NCBI RefSeq assembly: GCF_029338195.1
Contig: NZ_CP119779.1
Location: 1,178,001-1,242,000, forward strand
Direction of reading: 5' to 3'
Length of the DNA: 64,000 nt
Source: Haloarcula litorea
GTDB lineage: Archaea > Halobacteriota > Halobacteria > Halobacteriales > Haloarculaceae
The position numbers and the translations under genes are program-made. Of the stretch, positions 1 through 7,517 are shown piece after piece. The notes beneath the pieces are model-generated. The model was not told the origin of the DNA, ran no database searches, and worked only from the letters and a program-made list of their open reading frames with translations. How positions within the stretch are numbered: position 1 is the stretch's first letter; each line of letters starts with the position of its first letter.

Positions 1-214
1 AGACGGGCTCGGGCATCACGTCCGGGGCGGAGATCTCCTGGTGGCCCTCGCGGACGACGAAGCGGTCGCGCCAGGCCTCCTCGACGTTGTCCTTCAGCGC
101 CGCGCCCTGTGGGCCGTAGGTCCAGAAGCCGGCGGCACCGCCGTAGGCCTCCGCGGCGGGGAAGTAGAAGCCCCGCCGCTTGGCGAGTTCGGTGAGCCGC
201 TCGCCCTCGCTCAT
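1..214 (-). CDS. glyS: Glycyl-tRNA synthetase, N-terminal part (runs off the window)
   Basis: Only the first 71 codons are present; the gene continues beyond base 1. The visible protein begins MSEGERLTELAKRRGFYFP and includes AYGGAAGFWTYGPQG and later the GHQEISAPDVMPE stretch. This is the class II glycyl-tRNA synthetase N-terminus of the archaeal/eukaryotic dimeric type, in which the FWTYGP region belongs to motif 1. It charges tRNA-Gly in the cytoplasm. The start codon overlaps the stop of the upstream CBS-domain gene (ATGA), so the two are probably translationally coupled. Confidence 0.93.
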   Translation of the reverse strand, partial: MSEGERLTELAKRRGFYFPAAEAYGGAAGFWTYGPQGAALKDNVEEAWRDRFVVREGHQEISAPDVMPEPV

Positions 215-1056
215 AGGGCCTCCAGCAGGTCCACGTCCCGGACGATGCCGTCGAGTTCGTCGCCCGCGACCAGCGGGATCTGTTCGATGTCGTGCTCGAT
301 CATCAGCTGGGCGGCCTCCTTGGCGGTGCGGCGCTTGCTGACGGTCACGACCTCGTCGGTCATGAACTCGCCGACCGGTTCCACGGGGATCTCGACGTTG
401 CGCGTGGGCATGTAGCGGCCGCCGACGGCCTTGATCCCCTCCCACGCCCAGTCGTCGTCCTCGCCGGCGATGGAGTCGCCGGTGTCGTCCTCGCCCTCGA
501 CGACGCGGGCCACCTCGATGATGTCGACCTCGGTGAGCATCCCCGTCATCTCGCCGTGGTCGTCCAGGACGACGCCGTAGGGGACCTCGGCGTGGGCCAG
601 TTCCCGCTCGGCGACGGGCAGGGGCGTCCCGCTGTACGTACAGTTGATGTCGCTGCGGGCGAGTCCGCCGACCTCGCTGTCGCCGTTGACCTCCCCGTTG
701 GCGATCGCCAGCACGACGTCGGTGACGGTGACGATCCCGTCCAGCTCGTCGTTCACGACCGGGAGCCGGCGCTCGTTCTCGGACAGCATCAGCTGAGCGG
801 CCTCCTGGATGGAGGCGTCCTCGCCGATGGTCGGGACCTCCTCGACGAGCAGGGCGAGCTGGTCCTCGTCGGGCTGGTCGATCAGCGCGTCCCGGGAGAT
901 GAGTCCCCGGAACTCCTCGCCGTCGTCGGTCCGCTTGATAACGGGGACGGAGGAGAACGCCCGCTCTTGGAGGTACTCCAGCACGTCGTCGCGGGTGCCC
1001 GGAATCTCGACGGTGACGACTTCCGAGCGCGGCGTCATAGCGTCTGCGACGTTCAT
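211..1056 (-). CDS. Protein with four CBS domains
   Basis: A 281-residue soluble protein made almost entirely of CBS repeats, at about residues 1-60, 65-120, 130-190 and 225-280. CBS pairs usually bind adenine nucleotides and act as energy sensors; no catalytic domain is visible. The start MNVADAMTPRSEV was preferred to an ATG eight codons upstream because it begins exactly at a CBS domain. A TATA-like TTAGTA lies about 30 bases upstream, and a GCAG-N6-CTGC inverted repeat (1060-1073) sits between it and the start. The stop overlaps the glyS start by four bases, suggesting cotranscription. The ligand and any effect on the synthetase are unknown. Confidence 0.9.
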   Translation of the reverse strand: MNVADAMTPRSEVVTVEIPGTRDDVLEYLQERAFSSVPVIKRTDDGEEFRGLISRDALIDQPDEDQLALLVEEVPTIGEDASIQEAAQLMLSENERRLPVVNDELDGIVTVTDVVLAIANGEVNGDSEVGGLARSDINCTYSGTPLPVAERELAHAEVPYGVVLDDHGEMTGMLTEVDIIEVARVVEGEDDTGDSIAGEDDDWAWEGIKAVGGRYMPTRNVEIPVEPVGEFMTDEVVTVSKRRTAKEAAQLMIEHDIEQIPLVAGDELDGIVRDVDLLEAL

Positions 1057-1250
1057 ATTGGCAGAACGTCCTGCCCGCACCTACTAAGTCCTTAACATCC
1101 GGCCCCCGAAGCCGACTGCGCGCGGACGGACGGCCAGCCGCTGGGGTCGCCGGATCTGTCACTCACTTCCTCACAAATCGTATAAGTGACTTCACATTTT
1201 AATGCGTCCGGCGGCCGACGCGAAACTTGCCACCGTCTGCGGATTCCGCT

Positions 1251-1260
1251 ATTTTTATAT
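1251..1260 (+). promoter_or_regulatory. TATA box of the 55-residue protein gene
   Basis: The AT-rich run ATTTTTATAT is centred about 28 bases before the ATG at 1284. This is the spacing expected for a leaderless haloarchaeal transcript, and it stands out sharply from the GC-rich surroundings. Confidence 0.65.
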
Positions 1261-1283
1261 TGGGGTGATACATATTGTCAAGC

Positions 1284-1451
1284 ATGGAGCCGGACAGTGT
1301 CGCCCCAGTGGAGATCGGCACGGACGCCGAAGTCATGGCGTCCGTCGAAGAAGGCGAGACGGACACCCTCATCATCGCGGACGTGTCCACCGACGACGCC
1401 TATCTCACACTCCCGCTCTCGGAGGCGGCCGCGCTGCCGGAGTGGCGCTAG
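1284..1451 (+). CDS. Small acidic protein (DUF7556-like)
   Basis: A 55-residue protein beginning MEPDSVAPVEIGTDAEV and ending ALPEWR, with a central DTLIIADVSTDDAYLTLPL segment. It resembles a short conserved haloarchaeal family I remember as DUF7556; function unknown. A clear TATA box at leaderless distance supports translation from this ATG. Its stop codon shares the tetranucleotide CTAG with the stop of the convergent regulator gene. It has no membrane segment or cysteines. The acidic composition is typical of haloarchaeal cytoplasmic proteins. Confidence 0.75.
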   Translation: MEPDSVAPVEIGTDAEVMASVEEGETDTLIIADVSTDDAYLTLPLSEAAALPEWR

Positions 1452-2311
1452 TGGGTCTCGACCCACAGTCGGCCTAGCTTGGTCAGTCGCGTCTCGTACT
1501 GCCCACCGGAGTCCTCGCGGCGGAGGAACCCCTTCGCCTCCAGCCGCTCGACGTTGTACTGGACCTTGCTCCGGAGGGACTCGTCCGGGTCGTCGCCGCG
1601 CGCCCGGGCGAGTTCGCGGGCCAGCGCCGACGTCGACTCGGTCGCGCCCGCCTCGCCCAGCACCGCGAGCAGTTCCCGCTCGAACGGCCGGAGCTCCGCC
1701 AGCGGGGCCGCCGGCAGTTCGACGTAGCGCTGGCCGTCGATCTCGCGAGCGCCCGCGGTGATCCCGCGCTCCCGCACCGTCTCCAGCAGGGCCTCGATCT
1801 CGTCGGCCCGCTCGGCGGGGTCCCCGCCCTCGCCCCGGAGGAACTCCAGTTCCGCCTCCAGTTCCCGGAGCATATTGGTCGTGAGGTACGCCTCCGGCGG
1901 GACGTAGTAGACGTGGACCCGATCCCGTAGCTCGGGGCGCTCGTTGACGATGGTGTTTGCCGCCGTCGCGAACGCGAAGGAGACGGTCCGGGGCATCGAG
2001 GAGATGTTGATCCACACCTCGGCGTCGTCGACGTGCTTTCGGACCGCCCGGTAGGCGGTCTTGTAGGCGTTCTCGTAGTCGTGGACGCTCTCGATGAACG
2101 CCGTCTCGACCTCCGCGCCCAGCACCGTCTCGAACGTGTACTCCAGCCGGTGGAACATCCGCTCGGCGAGGTCCGCCACCGCCCGGTCGTCGCTGTGGCG
2201 ACGCGCCCGGTACAGCACGACGCCGTCGGCCGCCAGGTCCCCCTGCGTGATGGGCAGGAACAGTCGCTCGACGTCGATGCCGACCGGGATGAGGTGGACC
2301 GTCTCGCTCAC
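1448..2311 (-). CDS. CARF-like winged-helix regulator (HFX_2341/DUF6293 family)
   Basis: A 287-residue protein. The N-terminal 150 residues form a Rossmann-like domain (VHLIPVGIDVERLFLPI, then VWINISSMPRTVSFAFATAAN), matching the CARF-like domain of the haloarchaeal HFX_2341 regulators. The C-terminal 80 residues form a winged helix (LLAVLGEAGATESTSALAREL, then KVQYNVERLEAKGFL). CARF domains elsewhere bind cyclic oligoadenylates; whether this one does is unproven. A GTG start giving MSETVHLIPVG was chosen by domain fit; an ATG at 2350 would add 13 poorly conserved residues. It is divergent from an HD-domain hydrolase across a perfect palindrome. No CRISPR locus is in the window. Confidence 0.85.
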   Translation of the reverse strand: MSETVHLIPVGIDVERLFLPITQGDLAADGVVLYRARRHSDDRAVADLAERMFHRLEYTFETVLGAEVETAFIESVHDYENAYKTAYRAVRKHVDDAEVWINISSMPRTVSFAFATAANTIVNERPELRDRVHVYYVPPEAYLTTNMLRELEAELEFLRGEGGDPAERADEIEALLETVRERGITAGAREIDGQRYVELPAAPLAELRPFERELLAVLGEAGATESTSALARELARARGDDPDESLRSKVQYNVERLEAKGFLRREDSGGQYETRLTKLGRLWVETH

Positions 2312-2370
2312 GGGCGGAGGTCGACCCCCGGCCGCAAATCGGTTTCCCATCGTCGGTCACCGGCGACGAG

Positions 2371-2390
2371 TGTGCAAAACAGTTTGCACA
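2371..2390. promoter_or_regulatory. Perfect palindrome, probable operator
   Basis: TGTGCAAA-ACAG-TTTGCACA gives 8-base perfect arms around a 4-base centre. It lies between the divergent CARF-like regulator and HD hydrolase genes, about 25 bases upstream of the hydrolase TATA box and 60 bases before the regulator GTG. If the regulator instead starts at 2350, the palindrome would cover its TATA position. A symmetric site beside a winged-helix gene suggests autoregulation. This is inference from position and symmetry only. Confidence 0.6.
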
Positions 2391-2413
2391 TAGCTGCTGA
2401 GCGCTCCACAAAT

Positions 2414-2420
2414 CTTAATC
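2414..2420 (+). promoter_or_regulatory. TATA box of the HD hydrolase gene
   Basis: CTTAATC is centred 27 bases before the ATG at 2444, consistent with a leaderless transcript. Confidence 0.6.
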
Positions 2421-2443
2421 ATACCTGGGCCGTGGCACTGACC

Positions 2444-3022
2444 ATGACCACCGACCAGAGCCTCGACCCGTCGGCGGCCGTGATGAACACGGTCAGCGGC
2501 GAGGAGTTCCGGCCGTTCGACCCCCGGCCGGCGGACGTGTCGCTGTCGGACGTGGCCCACGGCCTCTCGCACATCTGCCGCTGCTCGGGACAGACCCGCG
2601 AGTTCTACAGCGTCGGCCTCCACTCGCTGTACGTCAGCCGCGACCTGCGCGAGCGCGGGGCCGACGAGCGCGTCCAGCTGTACGGGCTGCTCCACGACGC
2701 CCCGGAGGCGTACGTCTCCGATCTCGTCTCGCCGGTCAAGCGGCACCTGGACTGCTACCGCGACCTCGAAGACGGGATTCTCTCGGCCGTCTGGGACGCC
2801 TTCGCCCTCCCGGAGCCGACCGACGCCGAGTGGCAGCGGGTCCACGAGAGCGACGTGCGCCTGCGCCGCTACGAGATGGACACCCTGCTTCCGGAGATCG
2901 TCGACGGCGAGGTGCCGGACCTGGGGTACGACCTCCACGCCGACGGCGAGCGCGACGTGGCGGCGGCCTTCGAGGCCCGCGCCGAGGAGCTGGTCGCCGG
3001 GACGACGGCCTCGCTCCCCTGA
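2444..3022 (+). CDS. HD-domain phosphohydrolase (YfbR/HDDC2-like)
   Basis: A 192-residue cytoplasmic protein with an HD metal site: YSVGLHSLYVSRDL supplies the first histidine and LYGLLHDAPEAYVSDL the HD pair. The layout resembles small YfbR-like 5'-deoxynucleotidases and related HD phosphohydrolases, which remove phosphate from nucleotides; the actual substrate is not readable. The start MTTDQSLDPSA is fixed by the TATA box 27 bases upstream. It is transcribed away from the CARF-like regulator, with the palindrome at 2371-2390 between them, so the pair may be coregulated. Confidence 0.85.
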   Translation: MTTDQSLDPSAAVMNTVSGEEFRPFDPRPADVSLSDVAHGLSHICRCSGQTREFYSVGLHSLYVSRDLRERGADERVQLYGLLHDAPEAYVSDLVSPVKRHLDCYRDLEDGILSAVWDAFALPEPTDAEWQRVHESDVRLRRYEMDTLLPEIVDGEVPDLGYDLHADGERDVAAAFEARAEELVAGTTASLP

Positions 3023-3042
3023 GTTCCCGTCCGGACAGCGAT

Positions 3043-6000
3043 CTATCGACCGCTCTCGAACTCCAGGAACGGAATCTCGGCCCGGCCGTCCGGCGCGGAC
3101 AGCGCCGCGGCCTGTGAGACGCCCGCCGGCGTCAGCAGGTCGATCACGTTCGGCTGGCTCTCGGACTCGCGGCCGCCGAAGTCCAGCACGCCGCCCTCTT
3201 CTTGCACCTGCGCGACGCCGCCCTCGCCGGTCAGGGAGTTGCCCAGCACCAGCGGGACGAGGTCGGTCCCGGCGAGGTCGCCGACGGCGTCTTTCGGCAC
3301 GGACACCCAGAGGCCGGGCAGGCCCTCGACCGTCTCGACGATCACGTCGTCGGTGACGACGGTGCCGTCCGCCCGCTCGACCGCGGCCGTGGTGTCGCCG
3401 GCGACGACCCGGTAGTGGTAGGGGGCCGCGAGGTCCGCGCCGACGCCCGCCCGGGCCGCCGTCGCCCCGCCGCCGGCGTCGGGGTCCCGGAGGTACACCT
3501 GGACGTGCTGGGGGAAGCCACCGCCGCCGTCTGCCTCGACGCCGCCGGCGAACCGCGCTTGGAAGCGGTAGCGGTCCCCGCTCTCGTAGACGGCGAACTC
3601 GGTGAGGTCCAGCACGCCCTCGGGCCACTGCGAGGACTCGGGGTAGGTGTAGCCGCCGGGGCCGCCGTCGTCGCCGGTCGGGTCGGCCCACGTCGCCCGG
3701 AGATCCGCGCCCAGCCGGCGACTGGCGATACCGGTCGAGAGGTCGACCAGCGGCAGCGTCGCCCCCGCGCCCGACCGGACCGTCGACTCGTCGTCGAGCG
3801 GCCCGACCAGCAGGTCCGCGACGTTCGACCCGCCGACCCGTGCCACCCCGCCGGGGGCGTCCGGGTCGTGGCCGGCCACGAGCGCGGCGAACCGGAGGTC
3901 CCGGGCGTCCGCCGGCAGGAACTCGTCGGGCACGTCCACCCGTATCTGGTCGCCGACGACCCGGGGTTCGAGGCCGCGCAGGCGCTCGCCGTCGGCCGCC
4001 TCGACGGCGGCGTCCCCGGGCGTGACGACGACGCGCCGGTGGTACGGTTCGGCGAGGGCCGCGTCGACCCCCTCGCGGGCGGCCGTCGCGCCCCCGTCGG
4101 CGTCGGGGTCCCGCAGGTAGAGCTGGAGGTGCTGGCGGGCTCCGTCCTCGGGCAGGTCGGCGAACGACCAGACGAACTGGTGGGTCCCCTCGCCCTCGTA
4201 GACGTCGAGGGAACGGAGGTCAAGCGCCGGCTCCGGGACGCCCTCGGGGACGGCCGCGTCGCCGGCGGCGTCGGGGAACGTCGCCAGCGGCGCACCGCGG
4301 CCCACGAGCGGGTCGGCCCGGAGGACCGCCGCGCTGTCGACGGTCACGCGGCCGTCGTCGGTCCCGACGGGCTCGCCGCTCACGCGGTCGGTCCGGTCGA
4401 CGGCGGGGTGCTGGTCGACCGTCGCGCTCCCCTCGCCGAAGTTCAGCAGGACGTGGACGCGCTCGCCGCCGGCCTCGCGGGCGTAGCCGGTCACGCGCTC
4501 GTCCCCCGGCGCGACCGACAGCGGCGTCACGCTCCCGTCGGACTGCAGCGCCCGCTCGGCGTGGCGGGTCTCGGCCAGCGCACGGTAGAAGGCCCGCAGG
4601 TCCTCGTCGGCGTCGTCCCAGTTCATCCGCTCGCGCATCCCGGTCAGGCCCGTCTCCTGGCCGTAGTAGACCATCGGCGCGCCGGGGAGGGTGAACGTCG
4701 CCGCGCCCGCCGCTCGCTGGGCGGCCTCGCTGGCCCCGGCGAGGTAGCGGTCGGTGTCGTGGTTCTCGACGTAGTTCAACAGCCCGACGTGGCCGGGGTA
4801 GCCGGCGTCCCGCCGCCACGAGACCACGTCCCGCAGTGCGTCGGCGGGTTCCTCGTCCGCGCCGACGGCCCCGAGGGTCTCGTACAGTCCCTCGCCGTAG
4901 TGGAGGCCGAACTCGTCCTCGGCGAAGTCGGCGTAGTCGTCCTGCCACGGGACGCACTCGCCCAGCAGGAGGAAGTCGGGGTGGTCGGCCCTGATCCGCC
5001 GGCGGAACTCCTTCCAGAACGAGTGGGGGACACCCCACGCCACGTCACAGCGGAACCCGTCGACCACGTCGGCCCACTCCTCGGCGACGGCGAACACCCA
5101 CGACCGCACCGCGGGGTTCGAGAAGTCCAGGACGGGGATGCCTCGCCAGCCGAAGTAGTACTGGGCCTGCCCGCCCTCCCACCGGTACCAGTCCCGGAAC
5201 GGGGCGTCCTCGCCCGCGGCGGCGGACTGGAAGTAGCGGTGTTCGCGGGCGGTGTGGTTCACCACGAGGTCGAAGATCACCCTGATGTCCCGCTCGTGGC
5301 AGGCCTCGACGAACGACTCGAACTCCGCCCGGGTTCCGAGCGCGTCCGCCGTCTCGAAGTAGTCGATCACGTCGTAGCCGTGGGGCCCCCCCGGCTGAGT
5401 CTCGTCGCGGTGGCTGTGGGCGTCCAGGATCGGCGTGAGCCACACCGCGTCCGCGCCCATCGACGCGACGTAGTCGACCTTCGATTCGAGGAACTCGAAG
5501 TCGACGTCCGCGCCGAACCGCCGGACGAAGATCTCGTAGACGACGGCGTCCTCGGCCCACGCCGGCGGCTCGGTCGGGTGGGCGACGCCGCCGTCCGGGT
5601 CGACCCGGACGGTGTCGGCGACGCTGCGGCCCTCGGCCCCGGCGGCGGCCGCGTGGACCCGGACCGGGCCGGAGAGGGCGTCCGCCGACAGGGTCGCCTC
5701 GTGCCCGTCGACCGACAGCGAGCCGTCGAGGTTCCCGCGGTCGCGGTCGTCGACGAGGAACTCGACGGTGAGGTCCGCCGGCGCGAGGTCGGTCTCGGTG
5801 GCCGGCCGGACGTCCGCTTCGAGGGTCACCTCGTCGGTCATCGTCTCGCTCGCCCCCGAGAGCGTCAGCGTCGGCCGTGGCTCGCCGGCGGTCCGCTCCG
5901 GAAACGCCCGGACCGTCAGCTCGTGGGTCCCGTCGGGGGCGGTGAGTTCGAGTCGATAGGTCCCCGGCTCGTCGGGTTCGAACTGGACGGCCGGGCCGTC

Positions 6001-6384
6001 GCCGACGCCGGCGGTGCTCCCGTCGGGGGCGTCCGTCACGGTCCAGCCGTACTCCCCCTCCCGGTCGGGGTTCCACGGCGCGAGGTTGCTCTCGACGCCC
6101 GAGAACTCCGGGGCGCGGATGGCCTCGCCGACGCTGGTGAACACCGGCGGACCGGGGGCGTGCGGGCCGCGGATCTCGGCCTGTGGCGCGTCGCTCTCCG
6201 TCAGATCGGGACCGGTGTCGGTCGGCGTCGCTCCGACCGTGGTCTCGTCCGTGCCACCGTCCGTCGCGGTCCTCGGGTCCGGGGTCCGACCGTCCGACGG
6301 GCAGCCGGCCAGCCCCGACAGTCCCGCAAGCGCCGACGCCGCGAGGAGTCGCCGTCGGCTGAGTCCCGTGTCCTCGTCTGCCAT
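3043..6384 (-). CDS. Secreted GH13 alpha-amylase family lipoprotein with two C-terminal binding modules
   Basis: A 1113-residue protein. SRRRLLAASALAGLSGLAGC is a Tat signal with lipobox, so it is probably exported folded and lipid-anchored. After a low-complexity linker and N-terminal beta domains, the GH13 barrel shows all four regions: VIFDLVVNH (about 365), GFRCDVAW with the nucleophile Asp (about 445), LLGECVPW with the acid Glu (about 473) and VENHDTDR (about 541). Two related modules of the glucodextranase C-terminal type follow (about 720-920 and 920-1113), each with an HxQ(L/V)YLRDPDA signature. It likely degrades alpha-glucans at the cell surface. It is unusually long for an amylase. 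Confidence 0.9.
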   Translation of the reverse strand: MADEDTGLSRRRLLAASALAGLSGLAGCPSDGRTPDPRTATDGGTDETTVGATPTDTGPDLTESDAPQAEIRGPHAPGPPVFTSVGEAIRAPEFSGVESNLAPWNPDREGEYGWTVTDAPDGSTAGVGDGPAVQFEPDEPGTYRLELTAPDGTHELTVRAFPERTAGEPRPTLTLSGASETMTDEVTLEADVRPATETDLAPADLTVEFLVDDRDRGNLDGSLSVDGHEATLSADALSGPVRVHAAAAGAEGRSVADTVRVDPDGGVAHPTEPPAWAEDAVVYEIFVRRFGADVDFEFLESKVDYVASMGADAVWLTPILDAHSHRDETQPGGPHGYDVIDYFETADALGTRAEFESFVEACHERDIRVIFDLVVNHTAREHRYFQSAAAGEDAPFRDWYRWEGGQAQYYFGWRGIPVLDFSNPAVRSWVFAVAEEWADVVDGFRCDVAWGVPHSFWKEFRRRIRADHPDFLLLGECVPWQDDYADFAEDEFGLHYGEGLYETLGAVGADEEPADALRDVVSWRRDAGYPGHVGLLNYVENHDTDRYLAGASEAAQRAAGAATFTLPGAPMVYYGQETGLTGMRERMNWDDADEDLRAFYRALAETRHAERALQSDGSVTPLSVAPGDERVTGYAREAGGERVHVLLNFGEGSATVDQHPAVDRTDRVSGEPVGTDDGRVTVDSAAVLRADPLVGRGAPLATFPDAAGDAAVPEGVPEPALDLRSLDVYEGEGTHQFVWSFADLPEDGARQHLQLYLRDPDADGGATAAREGVDAALAEPYHRRVVVTPGDAAVEAADGERLRGLEPRVVGDQIRVDVPDEFLPADARDLRFAALVAGHDPDAPGGVARVGGSNVADLLVGPLDDESTVRSGAGATLPLVDLSTGIASRRLGADLRATWADPTGDDGGPGGYTYPESSQWPEGVLDLTEFAVYESGDRYRFQARFAGGVEADGGGGFPQHVQVYLRDPDAGGGATAARAGVGADLAAPYHYRVVAGDTTAAVERADGTVVTDDVIVETVEGLPGLWVSVPKDAVGDLAGTDLVPLVLGNSLTGEGGVAQVQEEGGVLDFGGRESESQPNVIDLLTPAGVSQAAALSAPDGRAEIPFLEFESGR

Positions 6385-6409
6385 AGCCCCGGCTTGGGCC
6401 AACGCTGAG

Positions 6410-6415
6410 ATAAGC
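6410..6415 (-). promoter_or_regulatory. TATA box of the amylase gene
   Basis: Read on the minus strand, CTTATC lies 28 bases before the ATG at 6384, giving a leaderless promoter. It supports starting the protein at MADEDTGLSRRR. Confidence 0.55.
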
Positions 6416-6443
6416 CTTGAGGTATTTCAACACACTTCGAAAC

Positions 6444-7247
6444 TCAGTGGGGCTCCGCGATGCCCTGCATCCAGACGATGCCGATGTGGATGGCGATGAG
6501 CGCCGTCGTGACGAACGGCATTACGAAGACGTGCATGATGTACATCCGCACCAGCGTCGCCTGGCTGAGGCTGAACCCGCCGAACAGCAACTGCGCGAGC
6601 CACTCGCCGACGAGCGGCACCGAGAGGAACAGCTCGATGCCGATCTGCCCGGCCCAGTAGGAGAGCTGGCTCCAGGGCAGCAGGTAGCCCGAGTAGCCGA
6701 ACCACAGCGTCAGCGAGACGAGGACGACGCCGATGAGCCAGTTCAGCTCGCGGGGTTCCTTGTACGCGCCGGTGAAGTAGACCCGGAGCATGTGGAGGAA
6801 GACGGCCGCGACCATCACCTGGGCGGCCCAGCGGTGGACCGACCGCAGGAAGTACCCCAGGTTGAGTTGGCCCATAACGAGCAACACCGAGTCGTACGCG
6901 ACGGTGGGCTGGCCGCTGGCACTGGCCGCCGCGGGGGCGTAGTAGAACCCAAGCAACGCCCCCGTGACGGCCGCGACGACGTAGGCGACGACGGAGAACG
7001 ACCCCAGCGTGTACAGCGGGTACCAGTACCAGAACTTGTTGTCGAGGTTGTACTGCTCGGTGTGGCTCTTGGGCAGCTGCATGTTGACCTTGTAGTACAG
7101 CGTCTCGACGAACTCGAGGTAGTCGACGACCCGGAGCCGCCTGTCGAGCCAGATCAGCGCGGTCAGGTACGCCCGTTCGAGCAGCGTCAGCTCCCGCGTC
7201 CGCAGCCACTCGCGGTGGTCGTGCGGGTCGGGCCGGTCGAGGCTCAT
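6444..7247 (-). CDS. Cytochrome b N-terminal-type membrane protein
   Basis: A 267-residue integral membrane protein of the bc1/b6f cytochrome b family. Four haem-ligand histidines are present: SVHRWAAQ and VFLHMLR in one helix, YIMHVFVMP and AIHIG in another, with GYSGYLLPW between them. It would carry electrons between quinol and a Rieske/cytochrome partner. No Rieske, cytochrome c-like or b C-terminal subunit gene is adjacent, so partners must be encoded elsewhere. The start MSLDRPDPHDH fits the family; an in-frame ATG at 7304 would add 19 arginine-rich residues and cannot be excluded, because the likely promoter is near 7341-7385. Confidence 0.9.
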   Translation of the reverse strand: MSLDRPDPHDHREWLRTRELTLLERAYLTALIWLDRRLRVVDYLEFVETLYYKVNMQLPKSHTEQYNLDNKFWYWYPLYTLGSFSVVAYVVAAVTGALLGFYYAPAAASASGQPTVAYDSVLLVMGQLNLGYFLRSVHRWAAQVMVAAVFLHMLRVYFTGAYKEPRELNWLIGVVLVSLTLWFGYSGYLLPWSQLSYWAGQIGIELFLSVPLVGEWLAQLLFGGFSLSQATLVRMYIMHVFVMPFVTTALIAIHIGIVWMQGIAEPH

Positions 7248-7340
7248 CGCCCACCACCGGAGTGCCGCCCAGTCACGGGGTCGCCGGCGACCCGCCGCTC
7301 GCATCGCGGTCGGACGCGTTTCGCGTGCATAGAGCTGTGA

Positions 7341-7359
7341 TGTTCGATACCACCGAACA
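7341..7359. promoter_or_regulatory. Inverted repeat upstream of the cytochrome b gene
   Basis: TGTTCG-N7-CGAACA has perfect 6-base arms. It sits next to an AT-rich stretch (7357-7385) that is the best promoter candidate for the cytochrome b gene. It could be an operator for a respiratory regulator; this is inferred from symmetry and position only. Confidence 0.4.
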
Positions 7360-7487
7360 AATACATTCTAGCTGATATCTAAAGGAGCGGCCGGCGTCGT
7401 CGGCGTAAGAACCCCGTGGTTCCTCTCTCCGGGTGTTTATCCGTCTGCCCGCGTCGGACGGCCGCCGACCGCGACGAGAAAACAAAT

Positions 7488-7494
7488 GTTATAC
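7488..7494 (+). promoter_or_regulatory. TATA box of serA
   Basis: GTTATAC lies 27 bases before the ATG at 7518 in an AT-rich patch, a leaderless promoter that fixes the serA start. Confidence 0.65.
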
Positions 7495-7517
7495 CCGCTG
7501 ACTCGGTTGCTCCCGGT

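Noticed and set aside
3202-6408. A 1068-codon plus-strand open frame opposite the amylase gene
   Set aside because: It is the antisense shadow of a GC-rich gene; the minus-strand frame has a signal peptide and all GH13 motifs, whereas this one shows no recognisable domain.
7248-7304. Upstream ATG start for cytochrome b
   Set aside because: It would add an arginine- and tryptophan-rich stretch unlike the family; the shorter MSLDRPD start was preferred, though the promoter position leaves some doubt.
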